DNA of 8,513 nt from Spirochaetota bacterium. Its GTDB lineage: Bacteria > Spirochaetota > UBA4802 > UB4802. Location: contig JAGYNX010000076.1 of the NCBI GenBank assembly GCA_018399855.1, positions 1-8,513 of the forward strand. Reading direction: 5' to 3'. Shown piece after piece: positions 1 to 7,087 of the stretch (within the stretch, counting starts at the first letter, position 1; every line of letters begins with the position of its first letter). The notes beneath the pieces were generated by a model that worked only from the letters and a program-made list of their open reading frames with translations, made no database searches and was not told the origin of the DNA. The position numbers and the translations under genes were made by a program.

Positions 1-314
1 TTATCGGAACAGCCTTTGTTGTTCTTCTTTTCTGTGTGCTGTTTTATCTCGGGGTAAACATAGCCATGCGGGCACCTGATGAATTCGGCAGGCTGCTCGC
101 CGTGGGATTGACCCTGCTTATCGTAGTGCAGGCGTTTATCAACATTGGAGTAGTTACCGGTACTTTACCCACTACGGGAATACCACTTCCCTTTATCAGC
201 TACGGTGGTTCATCACTTATGGCCAACATGATCGCGGTTGGCATACTCCTGAACATTTCCCGTTACCGGGAAGTTGTACAGGAAGACTTAAAGTTCTCAG
301 AAGAGGTATGGTAA
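1..314 (+). CDS. ftsW: FtsW, septal peptidoglycan glycosyltransferase (3' end, 5' truncated by window)
   Basis: Only the last 103 residues are visible; the frame is open from base 3 to the TAA at 312-314 and the gene begins left of the window. FtsW is a SEDS-family, multi-spanning inner-membrane enzyme that polymerises lipid II into septal glycan with a partner class B PBP. The fragment has a hydrophobic segment (about bases 9-65), then the re-entrant/last-helix signature NIGVVTG, PTTGIPLPFISYGGSSL (about bases 150-220) and a closing GILLNISR, followed by a short cytoplasmic tail ending in EEVW. The wording NIGVVTG...LPFISYGGSS fits FtsW better than RodA, and the adjacent murG is the classic ftsW neighbour. 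Its stop codon overlaps the murG start (TAATG), which suggests translational coupling. A GTG at 36 is an internal valine codon, not the start. Confidence 0.93.
   Translation, partial: IGTAFVVLLFCVLFYLGVNIAMRAPDEFGRLLAVGLTLLIVVQAFINIGVVTGTLPTTGIPLPFISYGGSSLMANMIAVGILLNISRYREVVQEDLKFSEEVW
302..306 (+). promoter_or_regulatory. Shine-Dalgarno of murG
   Basis: AGAGG lies inside the last codons of ftsW. It is 7 nt from the ATG at 314 but only 1 nt from the in-frame ATG at 308. This spacing decides for the ATG at 314 as the murG start. Confidence 0.6.
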
Positions 315-1426
315 TGAAGAATAAAACGGTGCTCATAATCGGTGGCGGCACTGGCGGACATATAACACCCGGAATCGCCCTGTACGAGGCTTTCAGAGAA
401 GCGGGTATACCTGCACTGTTCCTGACCGGTAAGGCTGATGCACGGTTCAGTTCTATCAGTGACATACATGAGGATGACCTGCGGTTTTACGGGGCCCCCG
501 CGTTATTTAACAGCATCCTTTCGTTACCGTCATTCATGATACGTTTTACCTGGGCCATATTCAAAGCCTTTAGAATGATAAGGAAGGATGATATACAGGC
601 GGTTATTGGAATGGGGGGATATGTTTCAGCTCCCGCCCTTCTTGCGGCTAAATTGGCAAAGATATCAATATATCTCTGCGAACAGAATTCAGTACCCGGC
701 AAGGTAACCGTTAAATTGTCACCATACTCCACGAAGATATTCGCAACCTTTGAGGCAAGCACTTCATATTTTCCTGAACAGGTGCGGGACAGGATATTGA
801 TCACCGGTAATCCCATTCGCAAAAAGATACTTGTACCCGTGAATCGGGATACGGCACGAAGAAAGTACAACCTGCAGCATTGCGGCAGTATTATACTGGT
901 GATTGGCGGCAGCCAGGGGGCGCTGACATTAAATAATCTCATGCTTGACCTGGTAAAACAATATCCGGAAGAATTCAGGGACGTGGGTATCATCTGGAGT
1001 ACCGGTGAGTATTCTTACAGAAAGTTCAAAGATGCACTTAATGAAAAAAATATTAATATTTCAATATACATGTCCCCCTACATCAATGATGTTGAGTACG
1101 CGTATTCAGCAGCAGATGTGGCCATCAGCAGGGCTGGTGCCGGGGTGATGATGGAGCTGGCAGCAGCGGGTATACCTTCAATATTGATCCCCTTTCCGTA
1201 CGCGGCAATGGATCATCAGAAAAAGAACGCCATGGAATTTGCCGCAAAAGGCGCGGCAAAAATGATAGAAAATGAAAACGCGGTTGCGGACAAAACGGGA
1301 CCCGTACTTTTTGAATTGCTTCAGAACCGTACAATGCGTCAAAGGATGAGCGCCCGGGCACGAACAGCCGCGCAGGTTGACGGGGCGCAGAAGATTGTAA
1401 AAGAAATTATGGAATTAAACCAGTAA
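314..1426 (+). CDS. murG: MurG, UDP-GlcNAc:lipid I GlcNAc transferase
   Basis: MurG transfers GlcNAc from UDP-GlcNAc to undecaprenyl-PP-MurNAc-pentapeptide (lipid I) to give lipid II at the cytoplasmic face of the inner membrane. The 370-residue length is normal for this GT-B (GT28) family. Visible motifs in order: glycine loop GGGTGGHITPG (10-20), second loop GMGGYVSAP (99-107) with CEQN (122-125), TGNPIRKK (164-171) at the domain junction, third loop GGSQGA (198-203) opening the C-terminal nucleotide-sugar domain, and the UDP-GlcNAc site SRAGAGVMMELAAAG (272-286) followed by DHQKKNA (300-306). The start at 314 overlaps the ftsW stop by one base and is well spaced from AGAGG. An in-frame ATG two codons upstream (308) would give 372 residues but sits too close to that site. 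murC follows after 19 nt. Nothing essential appears to be missing. Confidence 0.97.
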   Translation: MKNKTVLIIGGGTGGHITPGIALYEAFREAGIPALFLTGKADARFSSISDIHEDDLRFYGAPALFNSILSLPSFMIRFTWAIFKAFRMIRKDDIQAVIGMGGYVSAPALLAAKLAKISIYLCEQNSVPGKVTVKLSPYSTKIFATFEASTSYFPEQVRDRILITGNPIRKKILVPVNRDTARRKYNLQHCGSIILVIGGSQGALTLNNLMLDLVKQYPEEFRDVGIIWSTGEYSYRKFKDALNEKNINISIYMSPYINDVEYAYSAADVAISRAGAGVMMELAAAGIPSILIPFPYAAMDHQKKNAMEFAAKGAAKMIENENAVADKTGPVLFELLQNRTMRQRMSARARTAAQVDGAQKIVKEIMELNQ

Positions 1427-1433
1427 ACCGGAT

Positions 1434-1437
1434 GAGG
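1434..1437 (+). promoter_or_regulatory. Shine-Dalgarno of murC (supports TTG start)
   Basis: GAGG lies in the 19-nt murG-murC gap, 8 nt before the TTG at 1446. The first in-frame ATG (1467) is preceded only by an A-rich run with no ribosome-binding match, so this site favours the rare TTG start. Confidence 0.6.
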
Positions 1438-1445
1438 TAAGAGCG

Positions 1446-2828
1446 TTGTTTAGAAAATCGAAAAAAATGCATTTTATCGGGATCGGTGGCATCGGTATGT
1501 CAGGTATTGCCGAGATCCTTATAAACCTTGGATATGATGTATCCGGGTCTGATCTCAGGGAATCCGAACAGACAAGAAGGCTTAGCCAGATGGGGGCCAC
1601 AATATATATCGGGCATTTTTCGTCCAACATACATGATTATCACGTGGTGGTAACCTCCAGTGCCATTCCGCAGAATAACCCTGAGATTATTGAAGCGGTG
1701 AACAGGAGAATACCAATTATTCATCGTTCAGAAATGCTTGCCGAGATAGTCAGGCTGAAGCACGGTATCGGCGTTGCCGGAACACATGGCAAGACCACCA
1801 CCTCATCTCTCCTGGCATATGTGCTTGTACATGGCGGTTTCAACCCAACCTCTGTTATCGGGGGAAAGGTGTTGAATTTCGGTTCAAACGCCCAGGTTGG
1901 AGAAGGGGAATACATCGTATTTGAGGCAGATGAATCTGACGGTTCCTTTTTGAAGCTGCTTCCCACCATCGGGATCGTTACAAATATTGACGCGGATCAT
2001 CTTGATCATTACAAGTATTTTGAGGGACTCAAGGATGCTTTTTTAACGTACATGAACAATATACCCTTTTATGGATATTCAGTGGTTTGCGTGGATGATC
2101 ACAGTATAGTAGAGTTGCTTCCCAGGGTTGAGCGGCCGTATGTTACCTATGGGCTGTCTTCATCGGCAGACTTCAGGGCAGAGAACCTTCGGGTTGAAAA
2201 CGGGAATATGGGATATACCTGTTATTACCGGGATGAAAAACTCGGAGAGATACACCTGAAACTCCTGGGAGAACATAACGTCGTCAATTCGCTGTCAGTG
2301 GTAGCGGTGGCAATGGAACTGGGGCTGTCATTTCCAGTAATCGCGGAAGGCATCGCGGACTTTAAAGGTGTGGGACGACGGCTTGAACATATAGGTGAAA
2401 TAAACGGCATTACCATTATCGATGATTACGGTCATCATCCCACGGAAGTAAAGGCCACCATCGCGGCACTGAAAAGCCTTGACCGAAGGCTGGTTGTCAT
2501 GTTTCAGCCGCACAGGTATTCGCGGACAAAGCTTTTGTCCGATGAGTTTGGGCAGGCATTTTCAATGGCAGACGTGGTAATGTTTACCGAGATTTATGCT
2601 GCCGGTGAAGAACCGGTAGAAGGAGTGAGCTCTGAATTATTACAGGACGCCATCTACCGGCATGATGAGAGAGAAGTAGAGATCATCTCAAGTTTTGATG
2701 ATATCCCCGGTAAAGTTGCCTCTGTTGTGCAGGAAGGTGATATAGTGCTGACCCTGGGGGCGGGAGATATTTATAAGGCTGGTCCCATGATACTTGAAAC
2801 ACTGGCCGGTACATACGGTAATAAGTGA
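1446..2828 (+). CDS. murC: MurC, UDP-N-acetylmuramate-L-alanine ligase
   Basis: MurC is the first ATP-dependent Mur ligase; it joins L-alanine to UDP-MurNAc in the cytoplasm. The 460 residues match the family length. The N-terminal UDP-binding Rossmann domain begins HFIGIGGIGMSGIAE (9-23). The central ATPase domain has the P-loop GTHGKTTTS (112-120), EADESD (160-165), TNIDADHLDHY (179-189) and GEHNVVNS (275-282). The C-terminal domain has DDYGHHPTE (326-334), FQPHRYSRT (353-361) and LGAGDI (437-442). The DDYGHHPTE and HLDHY motifs are typical of MurC rather than MurD, MurE or MurF. The likely start is TTG, backed by GAGG 8 nt upstream; the alternative ATG at 1467 would shorten the protein by seven residues without losing the Rossmann motif. 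The stop TGA (2826-2828) is followed almost at once by ftsQ. MurC is also the entry point for any UDP-MurNAc recycled by the AmgK/MurU pair encoded downstream. Confidence 0.98.
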   Translation: MFRKSKKMHFIGIGGIGMSGIAEILINLGYDVSGSDLRESEQTRRLSQMGATIYIGHFSSNIHDYHVVVTSSAIPQNNPEIIEAVNRRIPIIHRSEMLAEIVRLKHGIGVAGTHGKTTTSSLLAYVLVHGGFNPTSVIGGKVLNFGSNAQVGEGEYIVFEADESDGSFLKLLPTIGIVTNIDADHLDHYKYFEGLKDAFLTYMNNIPFYGYSVVCVDDHSIVELLPRVERPYVTYGLSSSADFRAENLRVENGNMGYTCYYRDEKLGEIHLKLLGEHNVVNSLSVVAVAMELGLSFPVIAEGIADFKGVGRRLEHIGEINGITIIDDYGHHPTEVKATIAALKSLDRRLVVMFQPHRYSRTKLLSDEFGQAFSMADVVMFTEIYAAGEEPVEGVSSELLQDAIYRHDEREVEIISSFDDIPGKVASVVQEGDIVLTLGAGDIYKAGPMILETLAGTYGNK

Positions 2829-2830
2829 AT

Positions 2831-3553
2831 ATGAACAGAATGAGCATACATACGGCTGTAACTGGAATCGCCATACTATTGTGCATGGCAATTTCAGTAT
2901 TTGATGTACAACCATTATACGCGGTTGGTAATGTTGTGCGGGTGAAAACAATTGATTTTCGAGGATTGAATTACCTGTCAAAATATGAAATAATACGGGA
3001 CGTACCTGTTAAACTTGAAGAAGACTCGATAATTGTGGATGTGGATGCCCTGGAAACGGTACTCTCCACGTCAAGGATGATAAAGTCTTTCAGGGTGGTT
3101 GAGAAAGATGGCAAACTCGTGGTATTCGTGGTAGAAAACAAGCCGGCATTCCTGGTTGCCCTCAAAAAGGGTTCACGACTTGTCCCATTTGAACTGGATG
3201 ATGCTCTGAATATTCTTTCGGCAGGAACCGTACATGCCGATGACATTCCACTTGTGGTGGTATCGGAAAAGGACATTATACAGAGCAGGTTTTCTGAGAG
3301 AATTTTACGGGTGTTTCAGATAATCCGTTACCTGAGATCAAACGAAGTGCCGCTTTTAAGAGAAATCACGGAGATCGACTGTACCCACATGAATTTTATA
3401 CAGGTAAAAGTAAATGGCAGAAGAACCGTATTCACCTGCCATTCAAAAACGAAGCATTTTATGACGATAAATTATATACTGGGACATCTGGACAGTAAGG
3501 GCTCATATCCGGACAAGATACTTGTAGATGACAGGATGGCCGCATCGTGGTGA
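2831..3553 (+). CDS. ftsQ: FtsQ/DivIB-like divisome protein with POTRA domain
   Basis: FtsQ is a bitopic membrane protein that links FtsB/FtsL and the septal synthase to the divisome. This 240-residue protein has a very short N-terminal tail (one Arg, one His), a hydrophobic segment at about 9-24, then a POTRA-like domain at about 35-103: VVRVKTIDFRGLNYLS opens it and KLVVFVVENKPAFLVA closes it. A divergent FtsQ-type beta domain follows, including TEIDCTHMNFIQVKVNG (180-196), and the chain ends in AASW. The identification rests on this architecture and the position between murC and ftsA; residue identity to well-known FtsQ proteins is low. Oddities: the cytoplasmic tail is only about 7-8 residues, and LYA-V at 29-32 looks like a signal peptidase I site, so the N-terminus could be a cleaved signal peptide. 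The start is uncertain: GTG at 2825 (overlapping the murC stop), ATG at 2831 or ATG at 2840, all in frame and none with a strong ribosome-binding site. Expression probably depends on coupling to murC. Confidence 0.8.
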   Translation: MNRMSIHTAVTGIAILLCMAISVFDVQPLYAVGNVVRVKTIDFRGLNYLSKYEIIRDVPVKLEEDSIIVDVDALETVLSTSRMIKSFRVVEKDGKLVVFVVENKPAFLVALKKGSRLVPFELDDALNILSAGTVHADDIPLVVVSEKDIIQSRFSERILRVFQIIRYLRSNEVPLLREITEIDCTHMNFIQVKVNGRRTVFTCHSKTKHFMTINYILGHLDSKGSYPDKILVDDRMAASW

Positions 3554-3561
3554 AAACAGTG

Positions 3562-3567
3562 AAGGAG
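3562..3567 (+). promoter_or_regulatory. Shine-Dalgarno of ftsA
   Basis: AAGGAG in the 21-nt ftsQ-ftsA gap, 7 nt before the ATG at 3575. It fixes the ftsA start. Confidence 0.75.
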
Positions 3568-3574
3568 AAGAGCA

Positions 3575-4804
3575 ATGGAACAGGTTGTTGTCGGTCTTGA
3601 TATAGGGACCACTAAAACTTGCGCCGTTATCGGTTACTTGAACGAGAACGGGCAGATTGAAATTGCCGGGGTGGGAATCGCTCCTTCCCGCGGCCTGAAA
3701 AACGGTATAATTGTAAACATTGACAACACCGTGTCCTCCATCGTCAAGTCCATAGAGGATGCCGAGCTCATGGCCGGATGCGAGGTGAGTTCGGTGTTCG
3801 TGGGAGTTACCGGTCAGCATGTAAAGGGTGAGAATTCACGGGGTGTAGTGGCGGTAGCAAACAGGAACCGAACCATAACACCAATCGAGATCAAGCGGGT
3901 CATCGAAGCAGCCCAGGCAGTTGTCATACCCATGGATCGGGAAATAATTCACGTTCTTTCAAAAGAATTTTCAGTAGATGACCAGACCGGCATAAAAGAC
4001 CCTATCGGGATGAGCGGTGTCAGGCTCGAGGCCGAGGTGCACATCATTACAGGTTCAAGCACAAGCATTCAGAACCTGTTAAAGTCGGTGAACAAGGCGG
4101 GGTTTCACTGTGGTGATATGATATTTTCACCGCTGGCATCAAGCGAAGCAACCCTGAGCAGGGATGAACGCGACCTGGGTGTGGCCCTGGTTGATATCGG
4201 CGGGGGAACAACGGACGTGATCGTATACGTGGAGGGCGGGGTGTCCTACTCTTCGGTATTGTCAATAGGGGGTATCCATGTGACAAACGATATCTCCATC
4301 GGGTTGAGAACTCCCCTTGATTCGGCTGAAGTCATAAAGAAGAAATACGGTTGCGGGGTTGTTGATCTTATCGATGCGTCAGAAACTATTGAGGTGCCGT
4401 CGGTAGGAGGACGGGCCCCGAGAAGATTGTTCCGGCAGGAGCTGGCACAGATCATCGAGCCCCGCATGATAGAGATCATGGAGATGGTAGACCAGGAGCT
4501 TCTGCGAAGCGGCAAGAAGGACATTCTGGCTGCAGGAATAGTGCTCACGGGTGGAGGCAGCATGATGGAAGGTGCTGTTGATGCTGCCGAACGTGTATTT
4601 AATATGCCGGTACGGGTGGGAGTGCCCGTTGAGGTTTCAGGACTTAAAGACGTGGTGTCAACCCCACTGTATTCAAATGGTGTTGGCCTTCTCAAGTACG
4701 GTATCAGGATGAGCCAGTTCAGAAGTAAGAAGTCACGGCCGGGAAAGGGAAGCATTAACTCCCTGAAGGATAAATTCAAACGATTCTTTGAAGAATACTT
4801 ATAA
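3575..4804 (+). CDS. ftsA: FtsA, actin-like membrane tether of the Z-ring
   Basis: FtsA is an actin/HSP70-fold ATP-binding protein that binds the FtsZ C-terminal peptide, anchors it to the inner membrane and recruits later divisome proteins. The 409 residues are close to the family norm. Seen in order: phosphate-1 loop VGLDIGTTKTCAVIG (6-20), the FtsA-specific 1C region (about 85-165, including GVRLEAEVHIITGS), phosphate-2 loop ALVDIGGGTTDV (204-215), adenosine motif VLTGGGS (323-329), a polar linker of about 15 residues rich in Ser, Lys and Arg (381-393), and an amphipathic C-terminal helix, INSLKDKFKRFFEEYL (394-409), which is the membrane-targeting sequence. All elements for nucleotide binding and membrane tethering are present. 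The start is fixed by AAGGAG at good spacing. The gene follows ftsQ by 21 nt and precedes its partner ftsZ by 69 nt. Confidence 0.97.
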   Translation: MEQVVVGLDIGTTKTCAVIGYLNENGQIEIAGVGIAPSRGLKNGIIVNIDNTVSSIVKSIEDAELMAGCEVSSVFVGVTGQHVKGENSRGVVAVANRNRTITPIEIKRVIEAAQAVVIPMDREIIHVLSKEFSVDDQTGIKDPIGMSGVRLEAEVHIITGSSTSIQNLLKSVNKAGFHCGDMIFSPLASSEATLSRDERDLGVALVDIGGGTTDVIVYVEGGVSYSSVLSIGGIHVTNDISIGLRTPLDSAEVIKKKYGCGVVDLIDASETIEVPSVGGRAPRRLFRQELAQIIEPRMIEIMEMVDQELLRSGKKDILAAGIVLTGGGSMMEGAVDAAERVFNMPVRVGVPVEVSGLKDVVSTPLYSNGVGLLKYGIRMSQFRSKKSRPGKGSINSLKDKFKRFFEEYL

Positions 4805-4860
4805 TCCGTAACGCGTCAGGAAGGGCGCGGAAAAATAACCATTAATGAGACATAATAACT

Positions 4861-4868
4861 TAAGGAGG
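4861..4868 (+). promoter_or_regulatory. Very strong Shine-Dalgarno of ftsZ
   Basis: TAAGGAGG is an eight-base match to the canonical anti-Shine-Dalgarno complement, 5 nt before the ATG at 4874. It is the strongest ribosome-binding site in the window, as suits a protein needed in large excess over FtsA. Confidence 0.85.
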
Positions 4869-4873
4869 AAGGG

Positions 4874-6043
4874 ATGTTTAAACTCGAGGAAGAAAAACCA
4901 TTGAACACGGTCATTAAGGTAGTTGGAGTTGGTGGTGCTGGTACGAACGCGGTAAACAGGATGATCGCCACGGGGATGGAAGGCATCGAGTTTATCGTGA
5001 TGAACACGGATGCACAACAGCTCAGGGCTTCGCTTGCGCAAAACAAGATACAGATTGGCAACAAGCTTACCCGTGGTCTGGGTGCAGGTGCCGAGCCGCA
5101 GGTTGGCCGGGAAGCAGCCGAGGAGGACAGGGACAAGATCCATAAGATACTGAAAGGGGCGGACATGGTGTTTGTAACTGCCGGCATGGGCGGCGGCACC
5201 GGTACCGGGGCGGCACCAGTTGTGGCAGAGATCGCCAAGGAGCACAACTGTCTCGTGGTGGGGGTGGTGACCAAGCCATTCAAGGTTGAGGGTAAGCGCC
5301 GGGGACAGCATGCTGAAGAGGGCATAAAGGCACTGAAGGAGAAGGTTGATACCATGATCACTATCCCAAACGATCTCCTTCTCAAGATCATCGACCGAAA
5401 AACTCCCATCGAGGATGCCTTTAAACTGGCTGATGATATTTTACGACAGGGTGTACAGGGAATTGCTGACATCATAATGGTGACCGGCCTTGTTAACGTG
5501 GACTTTGCCGATGTCCGTACCGTGATGAGAGAAACCGGTGATGCCCTTATGGGTGTTGGTCTTGGTTCAGGTGAGAACAAGGCGGTTGAAGCAACACAGA
5601 TGGCAATAAACAGCCCCTTACTTGAAGAAACCAGCATTGAAGGGGCCAAGGCGGTTCTCATCAATATTGCCGGGGGAAACGATCTTTCACTGCACGAGGT
5701 GAACGAGGTAAACGACATTATCAACCGGCAGGTAGACCCGGAGGCCAATATTATATTCGGTACCACCATTGACGCTGCCCTTGATGAACGGGTACGGGTA
5801 ACGGTGATCGCAACCGGTTTTGACAGGAAGCAGAACATGCTTACCAGGCCTGCGCAAAACGAGATGGACAGGCGAACCGGAACCCCACTTACCGTGATAG
5901 AGGGCAAGAACAACGAGCGTATCGAGAAGAAGATACCCGCCAGCATGGAGGCCTTCTCCCTGGATTACGATAAGCGTCGGTCAAGGGATTTCTCTACGGA
6001 GGATCTTGATATCCCGGCTTTTTTACGACGTAACGCTGATTAA
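4874..6043 (+). CDS. ftsZ: FtsZ, tubulin-like cell division GTPase
   Basis: FtsZ polymerises in a GTP-dependent way into the cytoplasmic Z-ring that organises septation. The 389 residues fall in the usual range. After a 12-residue N-terminal tail come VGVGGAGTNAVNRM (17-30), MNTDAQ (43-48), the tubulin/FtsZ signature GGGTGTGAAP (106-115), the T7 synergy loop NVDFADVR (208-215, with the GTP-hydrolysis acidic residues D210 and D213), and the C-terminal globular domain ending around VIATGFD (311-317). A charged linker (about 318-375, rich in Arg, Lys and Glu) leads to the conserved C-terminal peptide EDLDIPAFLRR (376-386), the FtsA-binding tail, plus three residues. The start is fixed by TAAGGAGG. 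All catalytic elements are intact. It is separated from ftsA by the longest gap in the window and from the downstream sugar kinase by only 36 nt. Confidence 0.99.
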   Translation: MFKLEEEKPLNTVIKVVGVGGAGTNAVNRMIATGMEGIEFIVMNTDAQQLRASLAQNKIQIGNKLTRGLGAGAEPQVGREAAEEDRDKIHKILKGADMVFVTAGMGGGTGTGAAPVVAEIAKEHNCLVVGVVTKPFKVEGKRRGQHAEEGIKALKEKVDTMITIPNDLLLKIIDRKTPIEDAFKLADDILRQGVQGIADIIMVTGLVNVDFADVRTVMRETGDALMGVGLGSGENKAVEATQMAINSPLLEETSIEGAKAVLINIAGGNDLSLHEVNEVNDIINRQVDPEANIIFGTTIDAALDERVRVTVIATGFDRKQNMLTRPAQNEMDRRTGTPLTVIEGKNNERIEKKIPASMEAFSLDYDKRRSRDFSTEDLDIPAFLRRNAD

Positions 6044-6079
6044 GATTATTGATCATGGCTGAATTGCTGACAGGTAGTG

Positions 6080-7087
6080 ATGGAATTAAATGAAGCTCTT
6101 AAAGATCATATCGTGCGGAGGTGCGGCATGCCGTTCAGGTTAAAACGGCTGCAGGGTGATGCATCAACACGGCATTATTACCGTGCAAGCGGCGGGGAGG
6201 GGACGTGCATAGTATGCCTTGATCCCCTTGCTGCCGGTGATGATGAATATGTATACGAAACCGTGTATGGCATATTCCAGGAGAGGGGGCTCCCTGTCCC
6301 GGAATTGTTCATGCGTGACCAGCAGGAGGGTGTGCTTATCCTGCAGGATTGCGGTGATACTCTCCTGGAGGATGTATTCTTACAGATGCCGAAAGATGAC
6401 CTGGAAAGTGTATACAGGGAATTGCTGCATTACATCATTAAGATTCAACAGGTGAAGCCTTCGGATTACCCATCGATAACCGGCCCACCTTTCAGCCTAG
6501 AATTTGATTCTGAAAAGTTGCTTTATGAACTTGATTTTTTTATTCAACACATGGTAAAGAACTTCCTTGACGTTGACATTCCTTCCTCGCTTGAACAGGA
6601 GCTTGTTTCTTCCTTCCGGAAACTTGCTTCTGTTCTTGACTCTCCTTCCAATTTTGTATTGGCCCACCGGGACTTTCACAGCCGCAACGTGATGCTTCAT
6701 GAAGACAATATATATGTCATAGATTTTCAGGACGCGAGAATGGGCCTGCCCCAGTATGATGTTGCATCACTCCTGCGGGATTCGTACGCTGGTTTTGAAG
6801 ACAGTTTTTTTGAAAGACTTCTATTCTATTATTATCAACAGTCACATGATGCCGGGGTGCATTCCTTTTCGTGGGATGCCTTCTGCTATTATTTCGACCA
6901 CATGGCTTTTCAACGAAACCTGAAGGCCCTTGGCACATTCGGATACCAGTCATCAGTCATGGGGAATGCCGCCTACGAGCGTTACATGTCTCGAACCTTT
7001 TCGTATCTTGCCGGGTACGCTTCACGGCATGAACTGCTTGAAAATATCCATGACCTTCTGCGTGAAATCGCGGGAGATGCCGTGTGA
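6080..7087 (+). CDS. amgK: AmgK-like anomeric MurNAc/GlcNAc kinase (aminoglycoside phosphotransferase fold)
   Basis: AmgK phosphorylates MurNAc (and GlcNAc) at C1 with ATP in the cytoplasm, the kinase step of the MurNAc salvage route that bypasses MurA/MurB. The 335-residue length is close to known AmgK. Seen: the N-lobe GDASTRHYYR (26-35) followed by IVCLDP, hinge-region VLILQDCGD (85-93), catalytic HRDFHSRN (196-203; D198 the expected base, N203 a metal ligand), and DFQDARMGLPQYDVASLLRD (215-234), whose D215 is the second metal ligand. QRNLKALGTFGY (278-289) is a C-lobe signature I associate with AmgK and related cell-wall kinases rather than antibiotic-resistance enzymes. The usual beta-3 lysine of kinases is not evident; I believe that is typical of this subfamily. 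The start is ATG 6080, behind a weak CAGG; GTG 6077 adds one residue. It follows ftsZ without a visible terminator and overlaps the MurU-like gene by GTGA. The exact sugar is inferred. Confidence 0.84.
   Translation: MELNEALKDHIVRRCGMPFRLKRLQGDASTRHYYRASGGEGTCIVCLDPLAAGDDEYVYETVYGIFQERGLPVPELFMRDQQEGVLILQDCGDTLLEDVFLQMPKDDLESVYRELLHYIIKIQQVKPSDYPSITGPPFSLEFDSEKLLYELDFFIQHMVKNFLDVDIPSSLEQELVSSFRKLASVLDSPSNFVLAHRDFHSRNVMLHEDNIYVIDFQDARMGLPQYDVASLLRDSYAGFEDSFFERLLFYYYQQSHDAGVHSFSWDAFCYYFDHMAFQRNLKALGTFGYQSSVMGNAAYERYMSRTFSYLAGYASRHELLENIHDLLREIAGDAV

Noticed and set aside
1..314. RodA instead of FtsW
   Set aside because: The SEDS motifs are shared, but the NIGVVTG and PTTGIPLPFISYGGSS wording and the adjoining murG favour FtsW.
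4806..4830. Possible hairpin (CGCG at 4812-4815 pairing with CGCG at 4826-4829) after ftsA as a terminator
   Set aside because: The stem is only four base pairs with a 10-nt loop and is followed by A residues rather than a T run.
4816..5946. Long open frame (376 codons) on the minus strand across ftsZ
   Set aside because: It lies fully antisense to an unambiguous FtsZ, its translation is a Ser/Pro/Cys-rich sequence with no recognisable domain, and it mirrors the codon pattern of ftsZ. A similar minus-strand frame at 4246-4779 over ftsA is rejected for the same reason.
6044..6079. Terminator between ftsZ and the salvage genes
   Set aside because: The 36-nt gap has only the short TGATCA palindrome and no GC-rich stem or T run, so read-through is the simpler reading.
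6055..6093. Tiny open frame (12 residues, ATGGCTGAA...) between ftsZ and the kinase gene, a possible leader peptide
   Set aside because: It has no ribosome-binding site and no attenuator-like hairpin; it overlaps the kinase start and is probably chance.
6080..7087. Aminoglycoside resistance phosphotransferase
   Set aside because: The fold and HRDFHSRN motif are shared, but GDASTRHYYR, the QRNLKALGTFGY signature and the position beside a nucleotidyltransferase and a NamZ gene in a cell-wall cluster fit AmgK far better.
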